Positions 1 through 11,701 of a stretch of 64,000 bases of DNA are shown piece by piece. Within the stretch, counting starts at the first letter, position 1. Every line of letters starts with the position of its first letter. The notes below the pieces were generated by a model that was not told the DNA's origin, searched no databases, and saw only the letters and a program-made list of their open reading frames with translations. Both the position numbers and the translations under genes were made by a program. The stretch is from Aquatica leii (taxonomy: Eukaryota; Arthropoda; Insecta; Coleoptera; Lampyridae): assembly GCA_035610365.1 (NCBI GenBank), contig CM069439.1, positions 3,410,001-3,474,000 of the forward strand, written 5' to 3'.

Positions 1-149
1 ATTTTGTTTTACAGTTCCTATGCAGCAAAGCTCTCCTTCATCTGATTCATCAATTGTATAATGATTGTAAATAATTTTTTTAAATGTTTAATAATAAAAC
101 TGTAAAACATAAGTTTTAAGTTTTTTTTTGAGCTGTTTTGACACCTGAC

Positions 150-450
150 AAAGAATTATTTTGGGCTCACGTGGCTATGGCGAACGAACCCTGTTATTGA
201 TATCAACCACTTGGAAAACGAAGTAGAACAATTTTTAGCAGGAAAATGAAAACACAAACGTGTAAAATAACAAAGCACATGCATTCAACTTTTTCAAATG
301 TGAAAACGTTATTACAGATATTTCTGAAGATCCCTATATCAAATGCCAGTGGGGAAAGATCTTATTCAGCTTTGAGAAGAGTGAAAGATTATGGTAGGAA
401 TCAATGTCGGAGAAACGGCGAAAGTGCATTGTATTGTTCACTTTATGGAT
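150..450 (+). pseudogene. hAT transposase C-terminal fragment
   Basis: The reading frame from about 246 carries the sequence KIPISNASGERSYSALRRVK, which matches the C-terminal hAT dimerisation region (normally IP.S.ASGERSFS.L...K) of TTF/zf-MYM-type hAT transposases. Only this domain is present. The zinc finger and catalytic core are missing and the frame ends at 515 in unrelated sequence, so this is a dead fragment. It points in the opposite direction to the hAT copy that follows at 860-3689, so the two are separate remnants or a rearranged pair. Confidence 0.7.
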
Positions 451-866
451 ATGTGTTGATTGTATGTAATTTTATTTCTCAATTATTCAAGAAAAATTAT
501 AATAATAATTATTAAATTTAATTTTACTTGATTGTCAATAATATTATTATAAAGCGTTCCAAAAATGGTTTTCTGGTTGGGTTTTACTATCTAGAGACCC
601 CTAGACTCGAGGAGTAGTTTCCTTGTGGCGTTAAATGAAAATTTTTCCTTTAAAGATTCGGTGTAAAGTGGCCCAGTTTTGAGATATTTGCAATTAAAGT
701 TTTCAGGCCGGTCCTGACTATCTAAACAAATGGAAATTGTTTGTTGATTGTAATTATGCTGTAAAATCCGTGAAACGTATTGATGTATTGTGTTAATTGT
801 TTTCTTTAATTTTTCATCATCCACAAAATCAATTGTTAATAAAATAATTTAAGTAGATAGTAATGT

Positions 867-1978
867 TTATTTCTTATTTTTTATTATTACTGGTTCATCA
901 TCACATTCATAATCAAAATGTTTTTTTTCTATTTTTGGCGGTCTTAGACCTCTTTGTTTTTTGAATTTAGGTTCTATGTCTAAGCTGGATGCTATTTCTT
1001 TAGCATCAATCAATAGATCATTAAAACCTTTATCGGAGCGATAAGCTTTCAAAAAATTATTTAAATGATTACAACACTGAGCAACATCAAAGTTCGGTTT
1101 TTGAGTAATTTTACTAACAATGTTAACTTTACTTAAAATAATATACCACAATATAAGAATGCAAATTAACTCAAAATTTTGCAATTTTTTGGCTAACGAT
1201 GCAGCCAAATTTTTTGCGTTATTTTCAAAGTTTCCTTCGTTTATTTCAAACAGAGCATCATAAACCTCCCCAAGCTGATACCTTAAAGGAGTTATTACAT
1301 CTAGTATTCTACTAGACCATCGAGTATCCGATAAAGGTTTTAAAGTTAAATTTACATTAGAGAAATTAGATTTCAGAATTGACCAGCGTTTAGTAGAAGC
1401 TGAAAAAAATGCTAACAGTTCTTGAACTAAAGAAAAAAAATTGATGCTCAAAGTATTCGATTTTGCGGCATCATTGACGACTAAATTTAGGGCATGATTG
1501 CAACAAGGAACAAAGAAAGCTCGCGGATTGAAATCCAAAATTTTTTTTGTAGAGCATTATGCCTACCACGCATATTTGCCCCATTTGCGTAACCATCACC
1601 CCGCAAATCGTTGATATTTAAGCCTTCTTTCTCTAACGCCGACAAAAGAAATTTTGTCAAGCCTTCACCCAACCCATCATCTATAGGACAAAATAATAAA
1701 AAATGTTCTTCTATACTAATTCCCGTTCTCTTTAAATTAACAAAACTTATACAAACTGAAATTTGTTCTTGGTGCCTAGAGTCAGGAGTGCAGTCGAATA
1801 ATATGGAATAATATTTTGCCTTCTGAGTTAGTTCTAACACTTTGGATTTGATATTTTCACCGATCAAGTTGATTACTTCATTTTGTATTTTATCCCCGAG
1901 ATAGTTTTTATTTGAAAGCGTTTTGTATGTTCTGACATAATCTGATCGAATTTGGAAAACATTTTTACGCATTTTCAA
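867..1978 (-). pseudogene. hAT transposase middle part (DUF4371 and catalytic region)
   Basis: Two overlapping frames make up the body of the transposase. The frame at 1487-1978 contains the DUF4371-type text YYSILFDCTPDSRHQEQISV with the first catalytic-type Asp, and ends near the GDGYANGANMRG motif. The frame at 867-1538 continues with CCNHALNLVVND and TRWSSR, both typical of this family. The change of frame at about 1490-1540 shows a frameshift. The end of the second frame closely matches 53343-53681, a second copy of the same family, in which the C-terminus is still present. The frame stops at 867 without the dimerisation domain. Confidence 0.75.
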
Positions 1979-2285
1979 AAGCTACCATTGTTTTTCTCAA
2001 ACAACTTATTACTGCTAAATTTTGCTGACCTAAAAACTGTAGAAAATTCTTTCTATAACAGCTTGCCAGTATTTAGTTTCTTTGTTTATTACATCTTGAC
2101 TTTCAGAATCAAATTTCATTTTTATTAAAACGGTTAGAAAGATCTAGCAATTTTAGAACATTTCCGATATGTATCTTGCTCTTTTCATGAATGTTTAAAT
2201 TTTCACTTAAATGCTGTCAGTCATTGTAAGCAGATTCATCACTAAGGCGGACAAATTTCAAATCGCTGTCATTAAAAATTTTGCA

Positions 2286-2802
2286 TCAGAAGCAGTAAAG
2301 TGAATTTTTTGTTTCGGAATACAACCAAAAACGCTCACTTTTTTCTGTGTTCGGTAAAATTCTAAAGAAGTAACTATTGGAAAACTTGCGCCCCGGCTCC
2401 GAACTATCCCTCGGGTATATATCCTTTTTGTTTTGATAATGAGCAGGGCCACGTTCTACTAATTCTTGAATATTATTAGCACGTAATTTTTTTGGCCATA
2501 ATGCAGCATCTTTTGAAAGTTGACTCATATTTTCCGTTCTGGTAATTTTTGAAGGTGTTGATCTCTCATTCAGCGGAACTTGAAGATGTCGATGGATTGG
2601 TTTCTAGAAGATCAGTTTCCTGTCTGCTGCTGATACTTGTTTCAAGTACAGGTTCAGAATATTGGGATTCAGCTGTATTATTGTTGTTATTAATATTTGG
2701 CAAAGTAGACTCGGGTTTTGAAAAAAAATACGTATTTTTGACATGGTTTTCCAGTTCTTCCTCTGTTTTTCTTTTATTCAAAAACTTTTTGTATCCAGTC
2801 AC
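2286..2802 (-). pseudogene. hAT transposase N-terminus with TTF-type zinc finger
   Basis: An N-terminal low-complexity segment rich in Ser and Asn (2566-2802) is followed by a frame (2286-2528) with DAALWP, then PRDSSEPGRKFSNSYFFRILPN, then WLYSETKNSLYCF. This spacing is that of the TTF-type zinc finger (DPALWP... FPRD..GRKFS..Y..... W..YS...D..YCF) at the start of DUF4371/zf-MYM hAT transposases. A frameshift separates the two frames, and another separates them from the downstream DUF4371 part. The domain normally binds the element's own ends. Confidence 0.65.
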
Positions 2803-3929
2803 TTTTTTTCTGACATCTTGTACACTGTAAAGAAATTAATACGTAAGTAAAAAAATTGACTAATTATTTATGAAAAATGGAAATGTTTTGACGTTTCAAA
2901 CTCAAACTCAAAAGTATTTTCTCAACATTACTTATTTCGTTTCAAAATTTATAAATTTTTAGAAACAGTAATATTAGTGCTTATCAATTATTCTGTTTGA
3001 ATTTACTTCAATTAACAATGATATTTATATAATCTAATATAAAAGGATTTTTGAGATGCAACTTTTGGCTTTTATTGTTTTAATAAATCTAAAACAAAAA
3101 ATAAATTTTAGATGAACTCACCTTAATTCACAACACATCACTATAAAGTCTGTAAAACTACAAAAAACTAAAGTTTCAAAAGCAGATAACTTTTACCCCA
3201 TGCACCTTTTCACTTCACTAAGTTAATTATCGATCGGGCATCAGGCAAAAATGAAATCGCGACCAATGCAGCGCTTAAATATATAAAGTTTCGTACATTG
3301 CAAACTCAGACAGGAAAAAAACGCTTGTTCGCTCGTTGCAAGCCAAATTTCAAGCTCAAACATGAATAAAATCAGATTTGTTTGAGTTCACACAATTCAT
3401 GTTATCATGTTACGTATTCGATCAAATAAATGCTATTATTGCGTACTCTCATTTGAAAAATATATTATTTTCGAGAAGTAATTCGGTTCCCTCGTCTCAA
3501 AGAGTAAAAATAAAAAAAACAAACAAAAAACAATGTAATAGCTAGCAATTCTTTACTGGTTTTTTATCATTATAAATTTTGTTTTGACAATGTTGTTTGT
3601 TGCTTTCTTTTTTTTTACTTTTGAGGCTTTTTGGCGCCTCGGCGCCGTCTTGCACCACACGACTTTCCCTTATGTACGGCGCGGGCCTGTAATCTTGCAT
3701 TTTCTATATTAGGCGCACGTTATATAAATGTTCATACATTACAGTTATAACCTCCACACACGCCAAAATAGAGTTTATTGAAGGCATTTGTCTATTAAGA
3801 TATTGCTCAACCCACAATCTACGTGTGGCGTGGACTTAGAAAAACGGTAGGTTTTCTTTCTACCTACTAAGGCCGTGGTCGAAAAATACCACCCCATGTA
3901 TTAGCAACGAAAGAAGAATAAATCTTTTC

Positions 3930-4510
3930 AATAAAATCTTTTTTGTTTTCCTTCAATCTATGTGCAGATATTGTAAATTGTAAAAGATTGGACACGGAGT
4001 AGCGAGCTCTATCATGGATAAACCACATTGTTCTGCGAACTTCAAGGGGTAAGTGATAAAATTCTTGCGCAAAAGTTTCTTGTAAAAATACAAGTCGCCT
4101 GTAAGTTTTTCTGGTAAAATAAACAGTCCAATTAAACTATTTCATAAAATACCCGCCCAAACATTAATAGAAAACAACCACTGAAAGTTACTTTGTTGAA
4201 TTTTATAAGGGTTTTCTTCAATAAAAACATGCGTGTTGGGAAAATTCAGCACTCCCTTTCGTGTAAAACAACACATATCTGAAAATAATATTTTGGCACT
4301 AAAGACATGGCCAAAAGCTTCTTGTTGCTGTAACCACTTACAAAACTGAGTTCGCGGTTAACTGTTGGACTCGTTGAACATGGTAAAGGTACAAAGAATA
4401 TTTCCTTAAAACACGATATAGAGTATTATGGGACACGTTAGCTACGCGTCCTATTTCTAGCTCCTTCGCATGTAAGTTGCCCCGTTTGCTATTTCTTAAA
4501 TATAATTTTT
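3930..4510 (-). pseudogene. Mariner-like transposase, N-terminal two thirds
   Basis: On the minus strand, broken frames show an HTH-like segment (NVSHNTLYRVLRKYSLY), then HVQRVQQL, a first catalytic region with ILFSDMC, the conserved SINVWAGIL, and a region reaching the second catalytic Asp around 4020. The order and spacing match the large insect family of mariner/Tc1-like transposases. There are several frameshifts, so it is inactive. Its missing C-terminus is represented by the next feature, on the opposite strand. Confidence 0.6.
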
Positions 4511-4539
4511 ATGGGTTGTTGAATTGGAAGAACGGGACT

Positions 4540-4700
4540 AGACTAATCGTTTAGACTTTTTCTGGGGCTATGTGAAACATGAAGTATACAAAATTGCAGT
4601 AAATAATAGACAAGAGCTGCAAAATCGATTTTTTGCAGCAATAAATGCAATAATTGCAATTATTTACGCGAGTAACGAACAATTTTCGGCGACGTTTAAA
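4540..4700 (+). pseudogene. Mariner-like transposase C-terminal fragment
   Basis: The plus strand reads RLDFFWGYVKHEVYKIAVNN and then an RQELQNRFFAAINAI stretch. This is the region after the third catalytic residue of the same mariner-like family (normally PLDFFLWGYVK..VY...V.....L..RI..A...I). It begins about 30 bp from the N-terminus of the preceding minus-strand fragment and supplies what that fragment lacks. Beyond about 4700 the frame (to 4853) has no recognisable homology. Confidence 0.6.
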
Positions 4701-4859
4701 GATTTGCGTTTTATCCAATGGAAGAGGTATTATCTAGTGTACTTGAAAAGAATGTGCAGAATAGCAAATTCATTTAACCACAGTTATTTAACTAAGCGTT
4801 ATCCGATAACATTATTTTGTATTAATTTATTTTTGGTGTCAGGAAATCGCTGAGAAGAA

Positions 4860-6480
4860 ATTTGCTCTTCTTAGAAGAGTTTATTTTTATCCGTGGTGTC
4901 AACAACCTTAGAAGACTACAGATCCGTAATTTACGATTTATTTTGATAAAAATTGCTTTTTTAAATATTTTAATGGAACCTTTATTTTGCTTGTATTTAT
5001 GCTTTAATTACACCTGCGAAAATAACAACCCGTTAATCAGATACACCCTTTGCAAGGGGGGCCCGGAGAAAATAGTTATGCTAATTGCTAATTGCTGTAC
5101 ACAAAAAAATTACGTTTATTTTCGTGATCGGCATATATGTACAAAATACACTTAAAGATAAGAAAACAATAACAAGATCAACAGCAAAAACCAAAAAAAA
5201 GTAAATAGGTAAACAAAGTTAAAAAATACTGATTGTTTATCACACCTTAATAAGATTAAATTTAAAAAATGATTGTTTTTTTCCAGTTATGGTTGACATT
5301 TTTAAGAACTTCGAATACGTTCTTCGAACGGAATAGATTGAACGTGCATTCAAAAAACATGAGGTAAACGTGATATCAATCAGAGTTGCTAAGGTGACAC
5401 CAATGTTCACTGTTATCAGAAACTGCTTATGTGAGACCGAACCAGCTGGAACCAGCCTTTGCCCCCGGTCTCGCTGCGCGACGTGATTATTTTTCCACAG
5501 CGAACGTGTAGTAAACTTATCGAACTGCATTATATTTTTATGATCTATTAATTGAAGATTTTTAGTCGCTACGCTAACAAATACGAAAAAAGACCAACGA
5601 CCTAAAACATTTTTTTTAACGACTTTGAATCTAGTACCATTTTTTAACTGTTTTTACTTATGAGAACAAATATATATAAGGTTTAATAAAAACAAATTAA
5701 TTGTTTAATCTAAAATATATAAATATCGCGCGATTACAAGTTTTTTTTTGTTATGTCATTGCATTGTGTAATGGATAATGCTAGTAAAGATGCTAGTTTT
5801 TAAAATTACCGCCGTGAGGTACACGTGTCAAGTACATGTGTTTGTTTAGTGTATTTACTATTACCAACATTCCGTTACTAAATATAAATAAACAAATAAA
5901 GGATTATTCTTGTTATCTCTACTAAATTCGGGCAAACATATAAAAAAAAAGATGCTATTGCGCAATTAGCCATAAGTACGACAATTAGATCACGTGCTCG
6001 AATTCAACTAAAGAAACTTTTAGTGAATGTTGGACTTATTTGTTTTTTGTCTGGCGATAAAAGTATGACCTTATGAGAGATAACTGACCTTACGACACTT
6101 TGTTTTTATATAAAACGGTAAATGTTGTAATTTTCATTCGAGTTCGTGCTTTCAACGGGTTCGCTTAATTGTTCACTAGCGAGTTGCATTTGTGTTCTAT
6201 TGTTTAACCTCAATTTTAGTTTCGTTTTTGTGTTTTAGTAAACGGTGATCGCAGTAGTGTTTACACTCTCTTGTTACATTTAACTGAGTTTATTCATCCT
6301 CACAGTGGCCTCAAAGAGAGGAATGCTTAATAGCTGCGGAGACTGCCTTGGCATCCGCTCAAGAACGAGCGCTTTACACCAAACTTGGAAGTGGTTACAC
6401 CAAACAATTACCCTGCATGAGTACATGATTTCGTTGACCACATCTCATAGAAACGACCGCCAAACAACAGACTATCAATA
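4860..6480. other. Non-coding region upstream of LIPT1
   Basis: No gene is recognised. The short frames at 4862-5155 (+) and 5240-5530 (-) have no motif I know. The GC-richer patch at 5430-5500 stands out from AT-rich surroundings and could be part of an untranslated exon or a small repeat. The stretch 6120-6480 is the likely promoter and 5' untranslated region of LIPT1. Within it, one frame at about 6320-6420 (ECLIAAETALASAQERALYT) faintly resembles retroelement C-termini, but I cannot support that. Confidence 0.4.
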
Positions 6481-6555
6481 GAGTTAGTGTCTGGCACAAC
6501 AACTACAGAACTTACAGACTTTAGTATTTACTATTTGTACCCGAATAACCCGAAA

Positions 6556-9500
6556 ATGGCTCTAGTCGCCGCTAGTAAAATACACAATTTCGCACAAATT
6601 GGCTTACGTACTTTAACAACAAAGACTGCCAACGTTAAAAAAACCGTGTTCATTTCACAGTCTACTGACATTTTCACTAATTTAGCTTTTGAAGAATGGT
6701 TATATCGCAACTGGAACTTTACCAACCAGCAAATTTTAGTGCTGTGGCGAAACGATCCCTGCGTCATCATCGGTAGACACCAAAATCCCTGGGTTGAAAC
6801 CAACGTATCTCATCTACCGTTTATAACTGATTCTGGTGTACAATTAGCTCGGCGCTGTAGTGGCGGGGGCACTTTCTACCAAGACCAAGGTAACGTCAAT
6901 GCAACATTCTTTACAACCAACTACCGCAGCAACCACAAACATAATTTAGAAGTAATCATTCGAGCTATATTTCGTGAATATGGGTTAAAGCTAGACATTT
7001 CCCCTAAAGAAAACTTATGCCTTAGAAATTCAAAGGTGAGGCTCTAAAAGTACATTAAACGTTAATAAAGTTTTTTTGTTAACACAGGTATCTGTTAGTG
7101 CTGCTCGCATGGGGCCTTTAAACGCCTACCACCAGTGTGCTTTATCCGTCAACGTAGATAAAATGAATCTAAACCGGGCACTACGGAAATTCAATGTAAG
7201 ATATATTCATTACGTAATAAGTAAAAGTAGATTCGGATGTTAAGAAACTGTACAAACAGATAAAGTTATCGTTACTACCGTATAACTTTATATTTGACCC
7301 CACACATCTCCTTTGGGGGGATATTTGTTTATGTATACACAAGCTAATCAAACTTCAAAATAACGATATTTAAAATAATTGTGAGAAATATGTCAAAAAT
7401 AAGTAAAAATTACAATAACAATGTTTCAACATCGAGCGATAAAAATAGTTTGCTACTTTTTTAAAAATAACACAACGTAATGCTTTTATTTGTTGTTTAT
7501 CTATAGATAACAAAGGATACTTTTGCTAATTAACTGTTTCTATGTAAACCAGTTTTCTTTTAATTTATGCTGTTTTAAATTATTGCAGAATTTTGTCGTG
7601 AATGCAGCAAATTTAACTTAATACTGCTTTTTAAATTTTTCCATTAGTCGGTGTTAATTAATGCAAGTTGTGTATACTAATATTACTTCATTTAAATTTA
7701 TTACGATTATGTAGTCAGGACTTTGATAAAAGTTGCAACACGTTGACCCTGATTGACTTCTACATAGTTGTATTGTTACTATGATTGTCTTTGTTTTACG
7801 TAGTAGAATGCATTAACTATTTTGACTAATTCGAAGCGTTTTGCTTTTTTAGATGATTAAAGTTGAGACACTTCTGAACTTTGACTTCATTGAACAAACT
7901 AGTGACATTCAGATTAATTATGATAAAAATTAAAAACTGAAGGTTAAATCCTTAAACAAGTGTGACCTTTGTTGTAATACAGCCCTAACATTATCGTTCT
8001 GCTTATTATATTCTCCTGTTTCTGTACTGCCATATACCCGCTTTATTACTTTAAGTTTATTTAGATAATACCTTGTACCTAATAAAAAACTGAAGGTTTT
8101 TTCATCTATCTTATCTGTTTTTGGTTTCACAAGTAGTTTTTTTCACACTCGTTCCGCCTTTTTGTGAGATTACTCAACTATTTGTATTACCAAGAGGTGT
8201 TTCATTATGTTGTGTACTGTGACCTTTAGTCGAAAACATCAGTCTATTTAAAAAACAAACACGTCGACCAAAAACGTTAATCATTTGAAAATAACCACAT
8301 ATTTATATATAAACCAAAATCAGTTTACATAAATAATATGTAAAAACTTGTGAATAAGGAATATAACGATAAAAGCAAAGAATGGTTAGAAATTATGTGT
8401 ATTTGAATGTTTCTAAGATGGATGATAGCAACAGTTTGACTTAAAGCGATTACATCGCCACAGTTCACGGGATCCTGAAAGTTCTAACATTAGTTTTATG
8501 GGAACCGTTCTTTTTACTATTTACTTTTCTTCACTTTATTTATCTAATAATCAGGAGGACGTTAAGAAATTACACACCCGGTGTAAGTGTGCGTTCAAAA
8601 TCGTTCAGAATTGAAAAATTGTTTCCAGTACGTGACATACTACGTTGTTCAAAAATTGGGATTGGGGTGCATACCGGTTGTTCAGACTTCACATTCCACG
8701 TGATACGTGGGTGAAAATGTCCATACCAAAGAAAGTATGACTTGAAAAGTGTCAATATAAAACATAACCTGCGACAGTAGCAATATTTACTCCAATTCAA
8801 GCGACATTTTAACTAGAAATGGAGGCCAGAAGAATTAGATTACTTCATCAAAAAGCTTCCCTTTCTGTGACTCAGTGCGAAAAAATACTTGAAAGTGAGT
8901 CTTCAAGTTCAGAAGATGAAAATGTTACTTTGTCCGCACCCCTATTGAAAATGGGAAATTTCATTAAACAAAAACCTGTTCGAATTCTGTTGTAACTAGA
9001 TGCAATCATACAGAATTTCAAAGCCATATTCGAATGTCCAGAGAAGCGTATGAAATGTTATTGCAAAGGATAGGTTCAACATTAAGACGCAACGGAAACG
9101 TTGGAAGAGAAACTGTTAATGTTGAAAAGTAGATTACACCATACTGTTATAGGTAATATAATTGAATTTTAGATCCGTGGAGAAAGATTTGATCTGTCAA
9201 AAGCGTCGTTATCTGTTGTTAAAGCAATTAATAACATAGTACCTATGATAATTAAGTGGCCAGACTTTCAAGAACCACCTGAGATAGAAAAAAGATTTTT
9301 TCAAATAGGTAGGATTCCATCTGTTATGATGGGACATATATACCTATTAAGACACCGCACCTAGATACAGAAGTTTACATAACCAGAAAATGTTTTTATG
9401 CATTACTTTATAAGTTTTTTCTCTTGGGAATCTCAAATTTACAAATATATTTGTTAGATATCCCGGATCTGTAAGTGATACCCGAATTTTCAACAATTCC

Positions 9501-11617
9501 GATATTTATCAAGAAATAAGCAGAAACCACAATCACTATTTTTCAAATAATCAACATATATTAGATGATAAAGCGTACCCGAAGCTACCTTACGTCATTC
9601 CACCCTTTATTAACAGAGGACGATTGACAGCTGCCCAAACATATTTTAACACTAAACATGCTTAAATGCGGCAGAGTATTGAGGGAACTTTTGCACTTTT
9701 GTTTGGCAGATTCCGTCGTTTGAAATATTTAGATATGAATCCAAATGGTATGATACCCCACACTGTCTTAGCAGCATGTGTACTACATAATTTGTGCTTG
9801 AATCAGGATGATGTCTTGATTGAAGAATACATTAGAGATGGCCACAATTATGTTCAGCACAATGATGTCATTGAAGAGATGTACGTATGATTCATGGTAA
9901 TGAAGCATTAAATCTGGGAAGAATTGAAAGAATGCAATTTTGCACAAACATATATAATAATTTACATTTATAAGAAAAATAAACAGGTTTTAATATAAAT
10001 CTTTTGAACAATAATTTTATAAACTATAATAAACAAACAAAAAATTAGGATTTTTTCAAACAAATGAATGTAATGTAATTCTTGTAGTGCCATTAATTAT
10101 AGTTTTTCCAGGAGCGCATCAATTTTATTATTGTAGGCTGCTAAACTCTTCATGGCGGCGTTGTTGATTTGCTTCTTTCATTTCGCTTTGCTGCTTAAAA
10201 TGTTCTACAAGATTTCTTATAGAATTGGTTACCTTGGTACTGATTGTTTTCTTTTTGTGTGGGGGTGTTACTAACTAATCTTCACCATTATAATCTTTCT
10301 TTTCTTGTACTTGAAACACAATGTAAGTTGATTACCTTTCAAAACATTGAGCAGTACATACTTACTTGTATCTCCTTTTAAAGAAATCGCATCGCTATGT
10401 TTTGGGCAACGGTGGTTTTCTGGATCAAATTCATCATTATTTGAAAAACCTGAAGGAAATTTAGGGAACTATAATGCCTAACATCAATGTTTTTTATACC
10501 AGGAGCTTCGGTAAGGAGCGTTTGGTGGAGGTGGAGTATCATCTTTTACTAGAAACCATTACCAAGCTAAACCAAATCTGTCGTTTGGTTACTATGCTTT
10601 AGCTCATTCGTCTCACTTGACCGTACCATTAACCACTTTTTTCGAGCAATTTTTCGAAGTACTACACTTAAGCGAATTAAAGAAAGTAAAATTCATCTTT
10701 GCGAAGTCTTGCGCTTGCTGATGGCACTTGATTCATCTGTGTGATTTCCCACTTCACCTGGTTTAGCTGCTATTCTAATTCGATTCGTGAAATTTTTCTT
10801 GATGTCATTTTACGTATTGCTTTCCCCTGATAAAAATATTTGATAGATTCGTCCTGCAGTCCTTCAACCTTGATCTTAATTTGTCTTGATACTTTGACTT
10901 TCCATTTTTTTGGGTTTTATGCTCTTAATTATCTGTCATTTTTTTTGTTAATAATTTTTCTTTAATTCATAGAGTGGAGTAAAATCTAATGCACCAAGGT
11001 CTACGAAATCCAAAATATTGAATCTGTGCGAAGAAAATCCTAAAATAAACGTGAAAGGTTTATTGTCGGCTATTGGATGGGAATATATGCGTACGCCAGT
11101 GAATTCTCTAAAGGACGGTGGCAAATACTTAGCTAATCTACAAAACGGTTTCCAAATGGTTAACCCTACAGAGCAGTGGTTTCCAGGTAAGTCCGATCGG
11201 TTTTTTTTTTAAACTTCTGTCCTTAATACGAATGTTACAGGTCTAAATGCTATTCGCGAAAATCTTTGTAGCTGGGATTGGTGCTATGGTAAAACTCCAA
11301 AGTTTACAATAACCAAATTCTTCCCTGTTCCCGATCAATTTACAAATAGTTATAACGGTATTAGTGGTGATTTAAGTATTAGAATGGTTGTGGAACAAGG
11401 TAGAGTGACTGATGTATCTTTGTACGTTCCCCAGGGCTTATCAAATTCCGGTTTGAGTGGCGAAGCCAATGTAATTACTAGTCTTAAGAATCATAAATTC
11501 ACCGAAGATGCACTCAATTCGTTTGAGTGGTCTTTATGTGGATGCGATTCTAATTTAGGCGATGATAAGGATAAGTTTATATCTGAATGTGTTCGTCAAG
11601 TTATGACTTCTGTCTGA
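6556..11617 (+). CDS. LIPT1: Lipoyltransferase 1, mitochondrial
   Basis: Four exons join in phase to 392 codons: 6556-7035, 7088-7195, 10973-11186 and 11241-11617 (stop included). The donors are GTGAG, GTAAG, GTAAG; all acceptors are AG. The ATG at 6556 sits in a good context (CGAAAATGG) and starts a basic, Ser/Thr-rich mitochondrial-type leader. The earlier in-frame GTG at 6487 is not a likely start. Exon 1 carries the family signature RRCSGGGTFYQDQGN and PCVIIGRHQNPW, exon 2 the SAAR.G..NAYHQC...VNVDK segment. The length agrees with the usual roughly 370 residues. The enzyme transfers lipoyl groups to the E2 subunits of mitochondrial 2-oxoacid dehydrogenases. Intron 2 (3.8 kb) contains a dead Harbinger element. 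A poly(A) signal AATAAA lies at 11696. Confidence 0.92.
7196..8815. other. LIPT1 intron 2, left part
   Basis: AT-rich intronic DNA. The frames on the minus strand at 7930-8130 and 8570-8800 have no family I can name. The second (ending in ERTLTPGV when read on the minus strand) ends just before the Harbinger coding region and could be part of that element's leader or of another repeat. Confidence 0.4.
8819..9990 (+). mobile_element. Degenerate PIF/Harbinger transposase in LIPT1 intron
   Basis: Starting from an ATG at 8819 the plus strand reads MEARRIRLLHQKASLSVTQC and continues through several frames. Recognisable pieces are REAYEMLLQRIGSTLRR, a segment with IRGERFDLSKASLSVVKAIN, PGSVSDTRIFNNSDIY, DDKAYPKLPYVIPPF, and a final frame (9666-9890) with IEGTFALLFGRFRRLKYLDM and ACVLHNLCL. 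These are the catalytic blocks of the HARBI1/DDE_Tnp_4 family (GS..D..IF, GD.AYP....L..P., E..FG..K.RFR.L). A stop just before 9666 and several frame changes make it inactive. No target duplication or terminal repeat was identified with confidence. Confidence 0.8.
10128..10900 (-). pseudogene. Possible Harbinger accessory (Myb/SANT-like) gene remnant
   Basis: Opposite to the transposase, the minus strand shows a charged tail running to a stop at 10128 (TKVTNSIRNLVEHFKQQSEM and then a Lys/Glu/Arg-rich end). Before it comes a short exon-like block (about 10395-10465) reading SNNDEFDPENHRCPKHSD, with a splice-like AG before it and GTAAGT after it. Many insect Harbinger elements carry a second, convergent gene for a Myb/SANT-like DNA-binding protein with such a helical charged tail. 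The Myb domain itself is not clearly visible, so this identification rests on position and composition. Confidence 0.35.
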
Positions 11618-11695
11618 TTATTTTTAAAAATGTAGATATTAGGTGCTTTCGTAAAATTCGTAATTTATTTTGTAATTCGAGAAATTGCGTTTGTA

Positions 11696-11701
11696 AATAA
11701 A
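11696..11701 (+). terminator. LIPT1 poly(A) signal
   Basis: AATAAA lies 79 bases after the LIPT1 stop codon and is followed by T-rich DNA. It is the first canonical hexamer downstream. Confidence 0.5.

Larger units (their letters stand above)
860..3689 (-). mobile_element. Decayed hAT element (TTF zinc finger / DUF4371 type)
   Basis: Read on the minus strand, a zinc-finger frame comes first, then a DUF4371-like frame, then part of the hAT catalytic region, broken by frameshifts. The 5' end is probably at 3689, where the minus strand begins with CAGGCCCGCGCC, a typical hAT terminal inverted repeat. The 3' end of the related copy near 54498 reads CAGGCCTGAGCC on its complementary strand, which supports this border. 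About 800 bp of AT-rich leader lies between the terminus and the first coding frame. The C-terminal dimerisation region and the other end of the element are not visible here. The element is non-functional as it stands. Confidence 0.7.

Noticed and set aside
5240-5530. 96-codon minus-strand frame
   Set aside because: No family motif, no splice context and no conserved start; probably chance.
6320-6430. Retroelement C-terminus in the LIPT1 5' region
   Set aside because: The similarity of ECLIAAETALASAQERALYT to retroelement proteins is faint and no neighbouring motif supports it.
6487-6555. N-terminal extension of LIPT1 from a GTG codon
   Set aside because: GTG is not a normal start in insect nuclear genes, and the ATG at 6556 has good context and a proper mitochondrial leader.
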